Positions 1 through 8,661 of a stretch of 64,000 nucleotides of DNA are shown piece after piece. This DNA is from Acidobacteriaceae bacterium. Its GTDB lineage: Bacteria > Acidobacteriota > Terriglobia > Terriglobales > Acidobacteriaceae. The stretch covers positions 88,595 through 152,594 of the forward strand of contig JASHOC010000050.1 in NCBI GenBank assembly GCA_030041305.1, in the 5' to 3' direction. Every line of letters starts with the position of its first letter. The first letter of the stretch is position 1. The notes below the pieces were generated by a model. That model saw nothing but the letters and a program-made list of their open reading frames with translations. It was not told where the DNA came from and did not search any database. Both the position numbers and the translations under genes were made by a program.

Positions 1-634
1 CCCGGTTGGCGATAAAGTTGGGTGTATCGTTGGCGTACACCACCTGCTTACCCAGGATGCGCCCGGCAAAAGCGGCAAATGCGGCGACCGCTTCGGGATC
101 GGTTTCTGGCGTGGGAATCACTTCGAGCAGCCGCATGTACCGCGGCGGATTGAAGAAGTGCGTCCCGAAAAACCGCTCCCGCCCGCCGGGCAGCGCCGCA
201 GCGATCTTGCCGATGGGCAGCCCCGAGGTGTTGGTGGTGAGCAACGCATGCGGCGCCAGATGCGGCGTCACCCGCTCCAGCAAGGCGGCTTTTATGCCGA
301 GATTTTCGGTGACCGCCTCGACCACCCAGTCGCACTCGGCCAGCCGCGGCAGATCGTGGTCGAATGTGCCAGGCGTGATCAGGGCCGCCGCTCCCGGCTC
401 AAACAACGCCGCGGGTTTCGACTTCGACATCGCCACGAGCGCCGCCTTGGCGGGCGTCGCCGCGCCCTCCTTGGCCGGAATATCGAGCATCAGCGTGGGA
501 ATGCCGGCATTGGCCAGGTGAGCGGCGATCCGGGAGCCCATGGTTCCAGCACCCAGCACGGCAGCGCGCCGCACCAGCAGCGGCCGGGCCGTTGTGCGGT
601 AAGTCGGAGCGGAAAGAGAGGCGGCGGTGCTCAT
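1..634 (-). CDS. 3-hydroxyacyl-CoA dehydrogenase, N-terminal part (runs off the window)
   Basis: Catalyses NAD-dependent oxidation of 3-hydroxyacyl-CoA to 3-ketoacyl-CoA in fatty-acid beta-oxidation, in the cytoplasm. About 211 residues are visible. The Rossmann dinucleotide-binding glycine motif GAGTMG lies at residues 28-33, with an NTSGLPIG segment and the family signature HFFNPP further on. The ATG at 634 is preceded by an AGGAG ribosome-binding site about 7 bases upstream. The C-terminal dimerisation domain lies beyond the left edge, so I cannot tell a short HBD-type enzyme from a long FadB-like fusion. Its open frame has no stop in the window. The family call is firm; the exact substrate is not known. 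Confidence 0.9.
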   Translation of the reverse strand, partial: MSTAASLSAPTYRTTARPLLVRRAAVLGAGTMGSRIAAHLANAGIPTLMLDIPAKEGAATPAKAALVAMSKSKPAALFEPGAAALITPGTFDHDLPRLAECDWVVEAVTENLGIKAALLERVTPHLAPHALLTTNTSGLPIGKIAAALPGGRERFFGTHFFNPPRYMRLLEVIPTPETDPEAVAAFAAFAGRILGKQVVYANDTPNFIANR

Positions 635-1033
635 AGGTTCTCCTGTGAGGGTTGAAGTGAGAGGTCCGGGCGGTCGCCTACATCCATCAGATGCGCTCGA
701 TCCGCTATCTCCTCTGAGGCCCTCCGCGGTTTCGCGCGCAACCGCACGCAGCATACGAAAGGCCGGCGGCCGGGGTCAAGGCACGCAAGCGCAAGCGGCG
801 ATTTGCCTCCAATGCGTCGCTTCGGCGATACTTAGGTGTTGTGTCCTGCATGGCTGGGCGCACCCGCCTGGCCTTTCTCCTGCCCGGAGCGCATCGGTCG
901 CGGCGGCGCGAGTGGCTCCAAACAACGCGCGAGAGCCGGCGCGTTCCGAAGCTGGCTCCGCTTTGCCGGCGGGAAGGCAACTTTGGCAGAAATCTAGGAA
1001 ACGCGAAGGGAATCAGAAAGGAACTGTATCGCC
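635..1033. other. Intergenic region between the dehydrogenase and rpsP
   Basis: This 399-base stretch separates the divergent dehydrogenase and rpsP genes and should hold both promoters. I see no RNA gene, strong hairpin or recognisable small gene in it. The open frames crossing it on both strands have no ribosome-binding site and no recognisable protein sequence. Confidence 0.5.
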
Positions 1034-1411
1034 GTGGTGATGATTCGACTGGCGCGCGTTGGCGCCCGCAAACAACCGTTCTACCGGATCGTGGTCATTG
1101 AGAAGGACCGCGCCCGTAATGGCCGTTCGATTGAGTTCGTCGGCACATATAACCCGCGCACCAACCCGGCCACGGTGTTGTTGAAGCATGAGCGCATCTC
1201 GTATTGGCGCAGCGTGGGCGCGCAGCTCACGCCCACTATAGAAAAGCTGATCGCGAAGCATCCCGCGCCGGCTCCAACGGCCCCGGCTCCAACGACCGAT
1301 GAGACGTCCACCAAACCGGCCGCCCCCGCGCCCGAGCCGACGACCGAGTCCGCCGCCGAGTCGGCCGGGGAATCGGCCGCTGAGCCGGCGTCGGAATCAG
1401 CCGCGGCTTAG
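1034..1411 (+). CDS. rpsP: 30S ribosomal protein S16 with an extended acidic tail
   Basis: Small-subunit ribosomal protein needed for 30S assembly. Residues 1-75 match S16, with the start region MIRLARVGARKQPFYR and the conserved FVGTYNP segment. The likely start is the GTG at 1034, with AAAGGA about 11 bases before it; GTG 1037 and ATG 1040 are alternatives, and S16 proteins usually begin two residues before MIRL. Total length is 125 residues, whereas S16 is usually 75-90. From about residue 77 a low-complexity tail rich in Ala, Pro, Thr, Ser and Glu is added. First gene of the usual rpsP-KH-rimM-trmD translation cluster. Confidence 0.95.
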   Translation: MVMIRLARVGARKQPFYRIVVIEKDRARNGRSIEFVGTYNPRTNPATVLLKHERISYWRSVGAQLTPTIEKLIAKHPAPAPTAPAPTTDETSTKPAAPAPEPTTESAAESAGESAAEPASESAAA

Positions 1412-1596
1412 CCTGGTTGCGGCTCGTTCTGGCCCTGCACTTCAACCCGGGCGCCGCAAGCCGCAAATGAGCTTTCACACCTAGGAAAGGCATGCCGGGC
1501 TGCAGAGAATTGCTGCGGCGCCGGATGCACTGTGGTACTATTCGCGCACAGGTCCAATTTGCCAACTTCGGGAGTGAACCGGTCAGGGGCAAGAAC

Positions 1597-1875
1597 ATGA
1601 CCCAAAACGATATGGTCTCATCAGTCTCAGTCGCCGAGTTAGTCCGTGAGATCGCCCAGGCTTTGGTGGATGAGCCGGCAGCCGTCGAAGTGGAATCCGT
1701 GGCGCGGGAGGAGAATACCGTCCTGAAGCTCCGGGTGGCGCCGCAGGACGTGGGTAAAGTCATCGGCAAGCAGGGGCGGACCGCACGCTCGGTGCGCACC
1801 ATTCTGGGCGCTGTCAGCATGAAGTTGCGCCATCGCTACACGCTCGACATCCTTGAAGAGGACGACGAGGAGTAG
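1597..1875 (+). CDS. khpA: KH-domain RNA-binding protein KhpA (YlqC family)
   Basis: Small single-KH protein that binds RNA; in Firmicutes the family works with KhpB in cell division and ribosome maturation. The protein of 92 residues contains the KH signature GKVIGKQGRT, which supplies the GxxG loop, and ends in an acidic EEDDEE tail. The ATG at 1597 is chosen because it follows an AGGGG stretch and starts just before the conserved region. The open frame extends upstream to 1492, but that extension is Cys- and Arg-rich and unlike the family. It lies between rpsP and rimM, its classical place. Confidence 0.88.
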   Translation: MTQNDMVSSVSVAELVREIAQALVDEPAAVEVESVAREENTVLKLRVAPQDVGKVIGKQGRTARSVRTILGAVSMKLRHRYTLDILEEDDEE

Positions 1876-1911
1876 GGTGGAACTGCCGAGTGGCTCGGGC
1901 AGGAGCTGGAG

Positions 1912-2481
1912 TTGACTCCGGGAGAATCAGACCCGCAATGGGTGTGGTTGGCTCGGATCCGTCGTTCTCAGGGCCGCAAAGGCGAAGTCTTCGCCGAGAT
2001 TCTCACCGATTTTCCTGAAAAATTTGCGGACCGCGGACAGCTTTGGCTGTTGCCGGCTGACGCCTCCGCCGCTCCAGCGCGCGCCGCCAAACTGGCTGCG
2101 CATTGGCTACACAAAGGCGGCCTGGTGCTGCACTTCGCGGGCGTCGATTCCATCCCCGCCGCGGAAGCGCTTACGGGATTGATCGTTGCCGTTCCCCGCG
2201 CAGAGCGGGTCGCGCTCGGCGAAGACGAAGCCTACATCTCTGACCTGATCGGCTGCACGTTAGTAGATGTCGCGGGCCGGCAACCCGCCGCGGTGGGCAT
2301 GGTCGAGGATGTGAACCGCGACGCCGGACCCGTGGCGCTGCTGATCGTCCGCGGAGCCGCGGGTGAGATCTTGATTCCGTTTGCGAAGAGCTATTTGAAG
2401 AAGATCGATTTGGAAGAGCGGCGCGTGGAGATGGCGCTGCCGGAGGGCCTCATCGACCTCAACACGCCAGAAGAATCATGA
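1912..2481 (+). CDS. rimM: Ribosome maturation factor RimM
   Basis: Binds S19 and helps mature the 30S head and process 16S rRNA. The protein has 189 residues. The N-terminal beta-barrel starts with WLARIRRSQGRKGEV, the typical 'G..RG..G' opening, and the C-terminal PRC-barrel half contains ILIPFAKSYLKKID. The start is a TTG at 1912, supported by AGGAG at 1901-1905 with six bases of spacing; no in-frame ATG is well placed. It follows khpA by 36 bases and is presumably cotranscribed. Normally trmD follows directly; here two genes on the other strand intervene. Confidence 0.92.
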   Translation: MTPGESDPQWVWLARIRRSQGRKGEVFAEILTDFPEKFADRGQLWLLPADASAAPARAAKLAAHWLHKGGLVLHFAGVDSIPAAEALTGLIVAVPRAERVALGEDEAYISDLIGCTLVDVAGRQPAAVGMVEDVNRDAGPVALLIVRGAAGEILIPFAKSYLKKIDLEERRVEMALPEGLIDLNTPEES

Positions 2482-2518
2482 ATCGCGCTCCAAACTGAGT
2501 CGTAAATCTCAAAGCTAA

Positions 2519-2553
2519 GCGCTGACCTGCTGACTCGCTGCCCGCTGACCGGT
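2519..2553. repeat. GCTGACTC-type short word repeat
   Basis: Between the convergent ends of rimM and the GDYXXLXY gene are several imperfect copies of a GCTGACC/GCTGACTC word. The same word family recurs inside the lhr coding region near 48203-48243. Confidence 0.55.
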
Positions 2554-3149
2554 TAGTCAAACGCGAGCGGTTTCCAAAGCCCGTTCTGCTTCAACGCTAG
2601 CTGGAGCGGTCGCGGCGGCCCTTTGGACGGCACGATCACTTCCATCCACAATTCCTGACCGAGTTGGAGCGGGAGCGGAGTGGCGGCATGCTCCGCGATG
2701 TAGAAAGCGACTGGCTCATCGAGACGCATGGCGTCGCAGGAAACGCCCGGCAGCCCATGCACCAATTGGCCGGGAGCCCCTGCATCTTCGTTCCCAATGC
2801 GGATGGCCTTGAGGATTTTGTTCTGCACTTCTAGCCGGGCGCGGAACCGCACCGGCTCTGTGCCGCGAATCGAATAATGTCCCGGCTTCACGGCGCCGGT
2901 CACATCGCGCAGAAAATTAGCCGCTCCGGCCGAGGGCAGAGTGCTCTGGCAGCCATCCACGATGAGTTGCAGGCTCAAATAGCGGCCCCGCATCGGTAGT
3001 TGAGGGTCGAAGGCGGCGGTGCGCACCCACACCCGCGGGTTCGTCCACCGTTGAACCAGATAGGTAGCGGCAACGACGCCAACCAGTCCCAATTGGATCG
3101 CGAGCAACACCATCGAGGCGCCGGAAAGCGAAACCTTGAAGATTTTCAT
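2553..3149 (-). CDS. GDYXXLXY-family membrane-anchored protein
   Basis: Protein of 198 residues with one N-terminal membrane segment (about residues 8-32) and an extracytoplasmic domain. The motif that names the family (GDYXXLXY) appears in altered form as GRYLSLQL near residue 54. Proteins of this family are typically encoded beside DUF2157 proteins, as here: its ATG overlaps the stop of the DUF2157 gene upstream in an ATGA arrangement, so the two are translationally coupled. No biochemical function is known. The pair lies on the strand opposite to the flanking rimM and trmD genes, so it looks like a unit inserted into that cluster. Confidence 0.75.
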   Translation of the reverse strand: MKIFKVSLSGASMVLLAIQLGLVGVVAATYLVQRWTNPRVWVRTAAFDPQLPMRGRYLSLQLIVDGCQSTLPSAGAANFLRDVTGAVKPGHYSIRGTEPVRFRARLEVQNKILKAIRIGNEDAGAPGQLVHGLPGVSCDAMRLDEPVAFYIAEHAATPLPLQLGQELWMEVIVPSKGPPRPLQLALKQNGLWKPLAFD

Positions 3150-4438
3150 TGCGCCCCCTGCTCGGCCATGCGGGCCAGTTCGCCGGTTTCTTCCATTCCC
3201 GCCAAAATGCGCCGCCGCATCTTTTCAAGGGCCCATCCCCCGGCCAGGAAAAGCACGCCGAGGCCAATCAGTCCCAACGAGCGGCCGAGCGCATCGAAGA
3301 TGTCGCTGAAATAAAACCACCCCACCACTGCAGCGAAGCCCACGATGCCGAAGTTGACCAGCGCTCTGGAGGCCAGCCGCACGCCCCACCAGCACAGATA
3401 GACGGCGAACGCCGCCGTTAACACGTGGGCGGCGAAATTGGGAACGGTATTGGTATAGGAAACAACGCGGCCATTCCCCAGTTTGTAGGTGTTCACCGAG
3501 GCGCGATAACACCACGGCAGCGCGAGGGAAAAAGCAATCGCCAGAGCGATAGGGATGAGCCCCTTGTGCCCGTGAAACGCCGCGATCACCAGCGGCAGCG
3601 CGGCAATCGCCACCCAAGCCCAGAATCTTGCACTGAAGGGCAGAAAGCTTTGCTCCGTCGAGAAAGAAGCCCAAGCCGAGAGCATACAATCGATGCCGGC
3701 AACGCATGCGATGACGGCGGCGGCGAACATGATTCCCCGCACCATCCGGCGGCGCGAGCTGACAAAAAAGGTGAGATACAGGATGGACCACACAAACAGA
3801 AACCGGCCGAGATAGACCACCGTGCCGATCCGATCCTGACCGGCGTAGCCGAGCTCTGACGCCATCCATGCCGGAACCAGCAACAGCGCCAGCGTTTGCT
3901 GCGCCTGATCGCGGAGGAGCGCCCATCCGGCGAGCGCCGCCATTGCCCACAGCAACACTGCGGCTGGCCAATATTCTTGATTATTGAAGATCTGTCCCAC
4001 CAGCGCGATGGCCGCGCCAGTAGCGAGCGTGCCTACGGCGTGGAGCGCAGTAGATAGGTCGCGAAAACGCTCGCGCGCCAGTCCGCCGCCCAGGTGGAAG
4101 ACGGCCACCATGGCGGCCACCAGCGCGAAACGGGCGCCCGGACCCATTTCATCCCAATGCGCGGAGACAAACAGAGCCACGCCGCAGGCGAGGAGAATGG
4201 CTCCGAGAACCAGCGCCGTTACTCCTTGCCGGCGTACTCCCGCGGCTAAGGCCTGTGGCTCGGCCCCAGAAGGCAAATGGCCGGCTTCTGGGGACGCTGG
4301 CTGCTTAGGGTTTGGTTGGTCGCTCAGTTCGTCGGGCCGCTTCCGTGCCGCCTCGTGCGCGCGGATGCGGCTTGCAGCCTCGGCATCCAGTATGCCGGCC
4401 GATTGCCAGCGGTTCAGCAGCGATTCAATGTCGGGCAT
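3146..4438 (-). CDS. DUF2157 polytopic membrane protein
   Basis: Protein of about 430 residues. The N-terminal ~60 residues are soluble and begin with an 'IESLLNRWQSAGILD' segment typical of DUF2157. They are followed by a short Pro-rich linker and about ten to twelve hydrophobic segments. I chose the ATG at 4438; a TTG at 4450 would add four residues. The last four bases overlap the GDYXXLXY gene downstream, forming a two-gene operon. The family is widespread in bacteria but uncharacterised; the coupling suggests the two proteins form a membrane complex, which is inference. Confidence 0.78.
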   Translation of the reverse strand: MPDIESLLNRWQSAGILDAEAASRIRAHEAARKRPDELSDQPNPKQPASPEAGHLPSGAEPQALAAGVRRQGVTALVLGAILLACGVALFVSAHWDEMGPGARFALVAAMVAVFHLGGGLARERFRDLSTALHAVGTLATGAAIALVGQIFNNQEYWPAAVLLWAMAALAGWALLRDQAQQTLALLLVPAWMASELGYAGQDRIGTVVYLGRFLFVWSILYLTFFVSSRRRMVRGIMFAAAVIACVAGIDCMLSAWASFSTEQSFLPFSARFWAWVAIAALPLVIAAFHGHKGLIPIALAIAFSLALPWCYRASVNTYKLGNGRVVSYTNTVPNFAAHVLTAAFAVYLCWWGVRLASRALVNFGIVGFAAVVGWFYFSDIFDALGRSLGLIGLGVLFLAGGWALEKMRRRILAGMEETGELARMAEQGAQ

Positions 4439-4491
4439 GGTGGTTGGCAATCATTAAAGCACATCGGCCGGCGCCGCGCGCATGGGCCTTT

Positions 4492-4497
4492 TATCAT
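4492..4497 (+). promoter_or_regulatory. -10-like hexamer for trmD (leaderless candidate)
   Basis: TATCAT lies six bases before the trmD ATG and no Shine-Dalgarno is visible. A transcript from this hexamer would start at or next to the start codon. Confidence 0.45.
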
Positions 4498-4503
4498 CGG
4501 GGT

Positions 4504-5406
4504 ATGCGGTTTGAGATTGTCACCATTTTCCCCGGCTTCTTCTCGAGCATCTTCGAGCACGGCATCGTGCGCCGCGCCTTAGCGGGGGGGGTGGCAGCAG
4601 TGGAGATTCACGATCTGCGCGCCTTTACCCACGACCGGCATCGCACCGTGGACGATCGCCCCTTTGGCGGCGGCGAAGGCATGGTGCTCAAGCCGGAGCC
4701 ATTAGCCGAGGCGCTGGCCGCGCTCGACATCGCGCCCAAGGCAGAGCGGTTTGATGGCTTCGAAGAACAATGCCAAGATAGGGACGATCAATCGGCGTTC
4801 GCCACGTGCGTGGTTCTGCTTTCGGCGCAGGGCCGCCGCTTCGACCAGACGCTGTCCCGCGAGTTCGCCCGGCTCGATCGCGTGGTGCTGATCTGCGGGC
4901 GCTACGAAGGCGTCGACGAGCGCATCAACGAGCTCTATTGCGACTTGGAACTCTCGATCGGCGATTATGTGTTGAGCGGGGGCGAATTGGCCGCGGCGGT
5001 GGTGGTCGACTCCGTGATGCGCTTGATTCCCGGCGTGCTGGGCAACCAGGCCTCGGCTGATTTCGAGAGCTTTGGGCTGCCCGACGCGGAAATTGCGTCG
5101 GAAATTGCCTCGGAAATGGCGCCGGAGATTGCCGCACCGATAGACGCCGATGGTAAGCGCCCGCCGCGCTCGCAGCACGGCTCGGGAGGGTTGCTCGATT
5201 ACCCGCATTACACGAGGCCTGCCGAATTCGCCGGCCTACGCGTGCCGGAGGTGCTTATCAACGGCGATCACGGCCAGATTCGTCGCTGGCGCCGCGAGCA
5301 GCAGTTGCGCAAAACGTTTTTGAACCGGCCCGACCTGCTCGAGAGCGCCGAACTGAGCGCCGAAGATCGGCGGGTGCTCGACGGTATCCGAAGCCAACGG
5401 AGATAA
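4504..5406 (+). CDS. trmD: tRNA (guanine-N1-)-methyltransferase TrmD
   Basis: Methylates G37 next to the anticodon to prevent +1 frameshifting. The 300-residue protein starts MRFEIVTIFPGFF, a textbook TrmD opening. The SAM-binding trefoil-knot segments are present: LICGRYEGVDERI and SIGDYVLSGGE. A usual TrmD is about 230-250 residues; two insertions explain the extra length. One lies before LLSAQGRRF, and one between the knot and the C-terminal domain carries an acidic EIASEIASEMAPEI repeat (5089-5136). The YPHYTRP and GDHGQIRRWRR segments confirm an intact C-terminal domain. rplS, the usual next gene, is absent. Confidence 0.93.
   Translation: MRFEIVTIFPGFFSSIFEHGIVRRALAGGVAAVEIHDLRAFTHDRHRTVDDRPFGGGEGMVLKPEPLAEALAALDIAPKAERFDGFEEQCQDRDDQSAFATCVVLLSAQGRRFDQTLSREFARLDRVVLICGRYEGVDERINELYCDLELSIGDYVLSGGELAAAVVVDSVMRLIPGVLGNQASADFESFGLPDAEIASEIASEMAPEIAAPIDADGKRPPRSQHGSGGLLDYPHYTRPAEFAGLRVPEVLINGDHGQIRRWRREQQLRKTFLNRPDLLESAELSAEDRRVLDGIRSQRR
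5089..5136 (+). repeat. 12-bp tandem repeat inside trmD
   Basis: Four consecutive 12-base units of the form GAAATTGCSTCG encode the EIAS-like repeat in the TrmD inter-domain linker. Units two to four carry substitutions. Because the unit is a multiple of three, the reading frame is kept. Confidence 0.75.
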
Positions 5407-5538
5407 AAGAATCCCGCTCGCTTAAAAGGTTTCTCTTCGGACGGAAGCGGTCCCGCGCGTCTCTTATTGCGAGAGCAGGCGGCGACCTCGTCTCAGACTT
5501 TCACCGTGTAACGTTAAACCTGGAGGTTCTTTCCCCTC

Positions 5539-6336
5539 ATGCCCCCCAAACTCAAGATTGTTTATTACGTGGAACCCGATGTCGCGGCATTGGCGCAGCG
5601 TGCAGCCCGGTTTATGGTCGAAGCGGTCGAGCAGGCGGCGGCGAAGCGCGGACGAGCGCGGATCGCCATCAGCGGCGGCTCGGCTCCGAAGGCGGTCTTC
5701 GCGCTGCTCGCCGACCCCAGCCAAATCTGGCGCGCGCGCATGCCCTGGGACCGGATCGAACTCTATTGGGTTGATGAGCGCTGTGTGCCGCCCGACCACC
5801 CCGCCAGCAACTACCGCATGACCCGCGAGGCGCTGCTCGATCACGTGCCGCTGCCGGAGGGCCAGATTTATCGCATGGAAGGCGAGCTCGAGCCGGAAGT
5901 CGCCGCCGCCCGCTACGAGTCGATGCTCCGCAATAGCTTTCGGCTCGAAGGCGCCGAGACCCCACCCTTTGACCTGATTCATCTCGGCTTGGGCACGAAC
6001 GGCCACACGGCGTCCTTGTTCCCGCACAGCCCGGCCCTGCACGAAATTGGCCGCCTCGCCGCAGCCAATCATGTCGACGATAAAGTGCCTTGGCGCGTTA
6101 CTCTCACCTGGCCCGTGATCAACGAAGGGGCGCAGGTTTTCTTTCTGGCCGGCGGGGCGGATAAAGCGGGAATCCTCAAAGAAGTCTTTCTCGGTACTAA
6201 CGATCCGGAGCGCTTGCCGAGCCAGCTCATCCGGCCGGCCAGCGGTATACTGACCTTGCTCCTGGATAGGACTGCGGCCGCGCTGCTGCCTCCGGTTGGC
6301 GGGGACGGGTGCGGATTTTTTGAGAGGGAAGAATGA
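5539..6336 (+). CDS. pgl: 6-phosphogluconolactonase
   Basis: Hydrolyses 6-phosphogluconolactone in the oxidative pentose phosphate pathway. The 265-residue protein has the family motifs ISGGSAPK near residue 48, WVDERCVPPDHPASNY near 75, and LGLGTNGHTASLFP, the substrate-binding and catalytic region. The ATG at 5539 follows GGAGG (5522-5526) at a long but usable distance. Its TGA overlaps the ATG of glucokinase (ATGA, 6333-6336), so the two are coupled: phosphorylate glucose, then feed the pentose phosphate route. Length is normal for the family. Confidence 0.93.
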   Translation: MPPKLKIVYYVEPDVAALAQRAARFMVEAVEQAAAKRGRARIAISGGSAPKAVFALLADPSQIWRARMPWDRIELYWVDERCVPPDHPASNYRMTREALLDHVPLPEGQIYRMEGELEPEVAAARYESMLRNSFRLEGAETPPFDLIHLGLGTNGHTASLFPHSPALHEIGRLAAANHVDDKVPWRVTLTWPVINEGAQVFFLAGGADKAGILKEVFLGTNDPERLPSQLIRPASGILTLLLDRTAAALLPPVGGDGCGFFEREE

Positions 6337-7352
6337 TTCTGGCGGGTGACGTAGGCGGCACCAAAGTACACTTGGCGCTGTTCGATTTTACCGCTGGCAA
6401 GCTGACGCACGAACGCGACAAACAGTTTCCCGCCCGCGAGTATTCGGGCCTCGAGGAGATCGTCAACGAGTTTCTCGCCGGGGAAAAGGCGACAGCCGCC
6501 TGCTTTGGGGTTCCGGGGCCGGTGCGCGACGGACGGCTGCGTCTCACCAACCTGCCCTGGACGCTGGACAGTCGCGAACTCTCGCTGCGCCTGGGCATCG
6601 ATTACGTCTTCCTCATCAATGATCTTCAGGCCAACGGTTATGGCATCGCCGAGCTGGAGCCAGACCAGATTTATACGCTCAGCGAGGGCGATCCGGCTCA
6701 GGTAGGCAACCGGGCTTTGATTTCCGCTGGAACCGGCCTGGGCGAGAGCTTTATGGTGTGGGACGGGCGCGCCTACGTTCCCTTTCCTTCGGAAGGCGGC
6801 CACTCCGACTTTGCTCCGCGCAACGAGGACGAAATCGACCTGCTGCGCTTTCTCAAGCAGAAGTACAACGGCCGCATCAGTTTTGAGCGCGTGGTCAGCG
6901 GACAAGGCCTCACCAATATCTACGAGTTTCTGCGCGATGTGCGCGGCGTAGAAGAGCCGGCCTGGCTGGCCGAGCGCATGGCGGCCGAGGACCCGAACGC
7001 CGTGATCACCGAGTTGGCCATGAAGGCGAAAAGCGAAATCTGCGAAAAGACGACCGACATGTTCGTGTCGGCCTACGGCGCGGAAGCCGGCAACCTGGCG
7101 CTCAAGATGCTCTCTGTGGGCGGGCTCTACCTGGGCGGCGGCATCGCTCCGCGCATTCTCGAAAAGCTCAAAGACGGCGCCTTCATGAAGGCTTTCACTG
7201 ACAAGGGGCGGCTGAGCCAATTGCTCATCAATACCCCCGTGCGCGTGATTCTCGAAAGCCGCACCGCCTTGATCGGCGCCGCGGCCTACGCGGAAGCGCG
7301 CGCCGCCGAGCTCAGCGGCATTTCGCCGCGGGCCGCATCAGTGAAACTTTAA
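6333..7352 (+). CDS. glk: Glucokinase
   Basis: ATP-dependent phosphorylation of glucose to glucose 6-phosphate. The 339-residue protein begins MILAGDVGGTKVHLALFDF, holding the ATP phosphate-1 motif DxGGTK. Further support comes from the LINDLQANGYGI and GTGLGESF segments and the SEGGHSDFAPRNEDE substrate region, all typical of the proteobacterial-type glucokinase (Pfam Glucokinase) rather than the ROK family. It overlaps pgl by four bases. Length is normal. Confidence 0.93.
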   Translation: MILAGDVGGTKVHLALFDFTAGKLTHERDKQFPAREYSGLEEIVNEFLAGEKATAACFGVPGPVRDGRLRLTNLPWTLDSRELSLRLGIDYVFLINDLQANGYGIAELEPDQIYTLSEGDPAQVGNRALISAGTGLGESFMVWDGRAYVPFPSEGGHSDFAPRNEDEIDLLRFLKQKYNGRISFERVVSGQGLTNIYEFLRDVRGVEEPAWLAERMAAEDPNAVITELAMKAKSEICEKTTDMFVSAYGAEAGNLALKMLSVGGLYLGGGIAPRILEKLKDGAFMKAFTDKGRLSQLLINTPVRVILESRTALIGAAAYAEARAAELSGISPRAASVKL

Positions 7353-7361
7353 GATCCGTTT

Positions 7362-8477
7362 CTATCCCAGCAAGCTCGCCGCCGCGGTCCAGGCGCGCTC
7401 CTGGCTCTCGGCCACGCCGCGGTGCGTCAGGGCGCCCTGCCAGGTGTTCAGCCCCTCAGCTAGGCCCGCGTCCTGCTTGAGCGCCTCGCGCGCGCCCAGG
7501 TTCGCGAGCCTCAGCACATAGGGAAACGTCGAGTTGGTCAGGGCCAAGGTAGAGGTGTGCGGCACCGCGCCCGGCATGTTGGTCACGCAGTAATGCACCA
7601 CGCCATCCACCTGAAAGCTGGGATTGGAATGCGACGTAGGCTGCGCTGTCTCCACGCAGCCGCCCTGGTCGATCGCTACGTCCACAATCACCGCGCCCTT
7701 CTTCATCTGCGCCACCATGGCGCGGGTCACCAGCTTGGGCGCCGTGGCCCCGGGAATCAGCACGCCGCCGATCACCAAGTCGGCCTCCCGCGCCGCGTGG
7801 GCAATGTTGTAGCTGTTCGAGGCCAGCGTATACAGGCGACCGCCAAAAATATCGTCCAGCTCGCGCAGCCGGTTCAGGTTCACGTCGATCAGAGTCACTT
7901 TGGCCCCAAAGCCCAGGGCAATACGCGCCGCGTTGCTGCCCACAACGCCGCCGCCCAGGATGGCGACGTGCGCCGGTGGCACGCCCGGCACGCCGCCGAG
8001 CAGGATGCCTCGTCCGCCGCGTTCCTTTTCCAGGTAGCTCGCGCCCACCTGCACGCTCATGCGCCCCGCCACCTCGCTCATCGGCATCAGCAGCGGCAGT
8101 TGCCCCTGCTTGTCGCGCACCGTCTCGTAGGCGATGCCGGTGACTTTGGCCTCGAGAAGCTTGTCGGTTAGATCCCGCACGGGTGCAAGATGAAGATAGG
8201 TGAACAACACTAGAGCTTCGCGGAAGAAGACATATTCGCGCTCGATGGGCTCCTTCACTTTGACCACCATCTCCGCCTTGCCCCAGACGTAGCCCGCCTC
8301 GCCCACCATTTCCGCGCCGGCGCCCTGGTATTCGTGGTCGTCGAAGCCCGAAGCCGCGCCCGCCAGCGTCTCCACCAGCACCAAGTGTCCGGCCTCGGTA
8401 AGCGCCTTTACGCCCGCTGGGGTAACGCCCACACGGGCCTCGTTGTCCTTGATTTCTTTGGGAACGCCGATAATCAT
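7362..8477 (-). CDS. ald: Alanine dehydrogenase
   Basis: NAD-dependent interconversion of alanine and pyruvate plus ammonia. The 371-residue protein opens [20 protein letters not shown], the diagnostic N-terminus. The NAD-binding segment is [19 protein letters not shown], and the catalytic region includes [12 protein letters not shown] start at ATG 8477; the open frame reaches 8771, but the extra residues are not Ald-like and would cover the divergent promoter. It is divergent to an Lrp/AsnC-type regulator at 8662. In other bacteria (for example mycobacterial AldR) such regulators control ald, so this pairing suggests amino-acid-responsive control. Confidence 0.95.
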   Translation of the reverse strand: MIIGVPKEIKDNEARVGVTPAGVKALTEAGHLVLVETLAGAASGFDDHEYQGAGAEMVGEAGYVWGKAEMVVKVKEPIEREYVFFREALVLFTYLHLAPVRDLTDKLLEAKVTGIAYETVRDKQGQLPLLMPMSEVAGRMSVQVGASYLEKERGGRGILLGGVPGVPPAHVAILGGGVVGSNAARIALGFGAKVTLIDVNLNRLRELDDIFGGRLYTLASNSYNIAHAAREADLVIGGVLIPGATAPKLVTRAMVAQMKKGAVIVDVAIDQGGCVETAQPTSHSNPSFQVDGVVHYCVTNMPGAVPHTSTLALTNSTFPYVLRLANLGAREALKQDAGLAEGLNTWQGALTHRGVAESQERAWTAAASLLG

Positions 8478-8661
8478 GCTTTGCTCCTGACTGGACCTCC
8501 CAATGGAATTGGACGCGGGGGTCCACGCTCGGCGTAGCGCCGAAGATTTCCGGTTCAGGAGGGCTGATCCGGCGCTGCGCGAGCCCGCCGTCTCCGGCTG
8601 CCAGAAATGGTACGGCCGTACTGGCTTCCAATGTATGCAAACCTTGTGATAAAAGGGCAGA

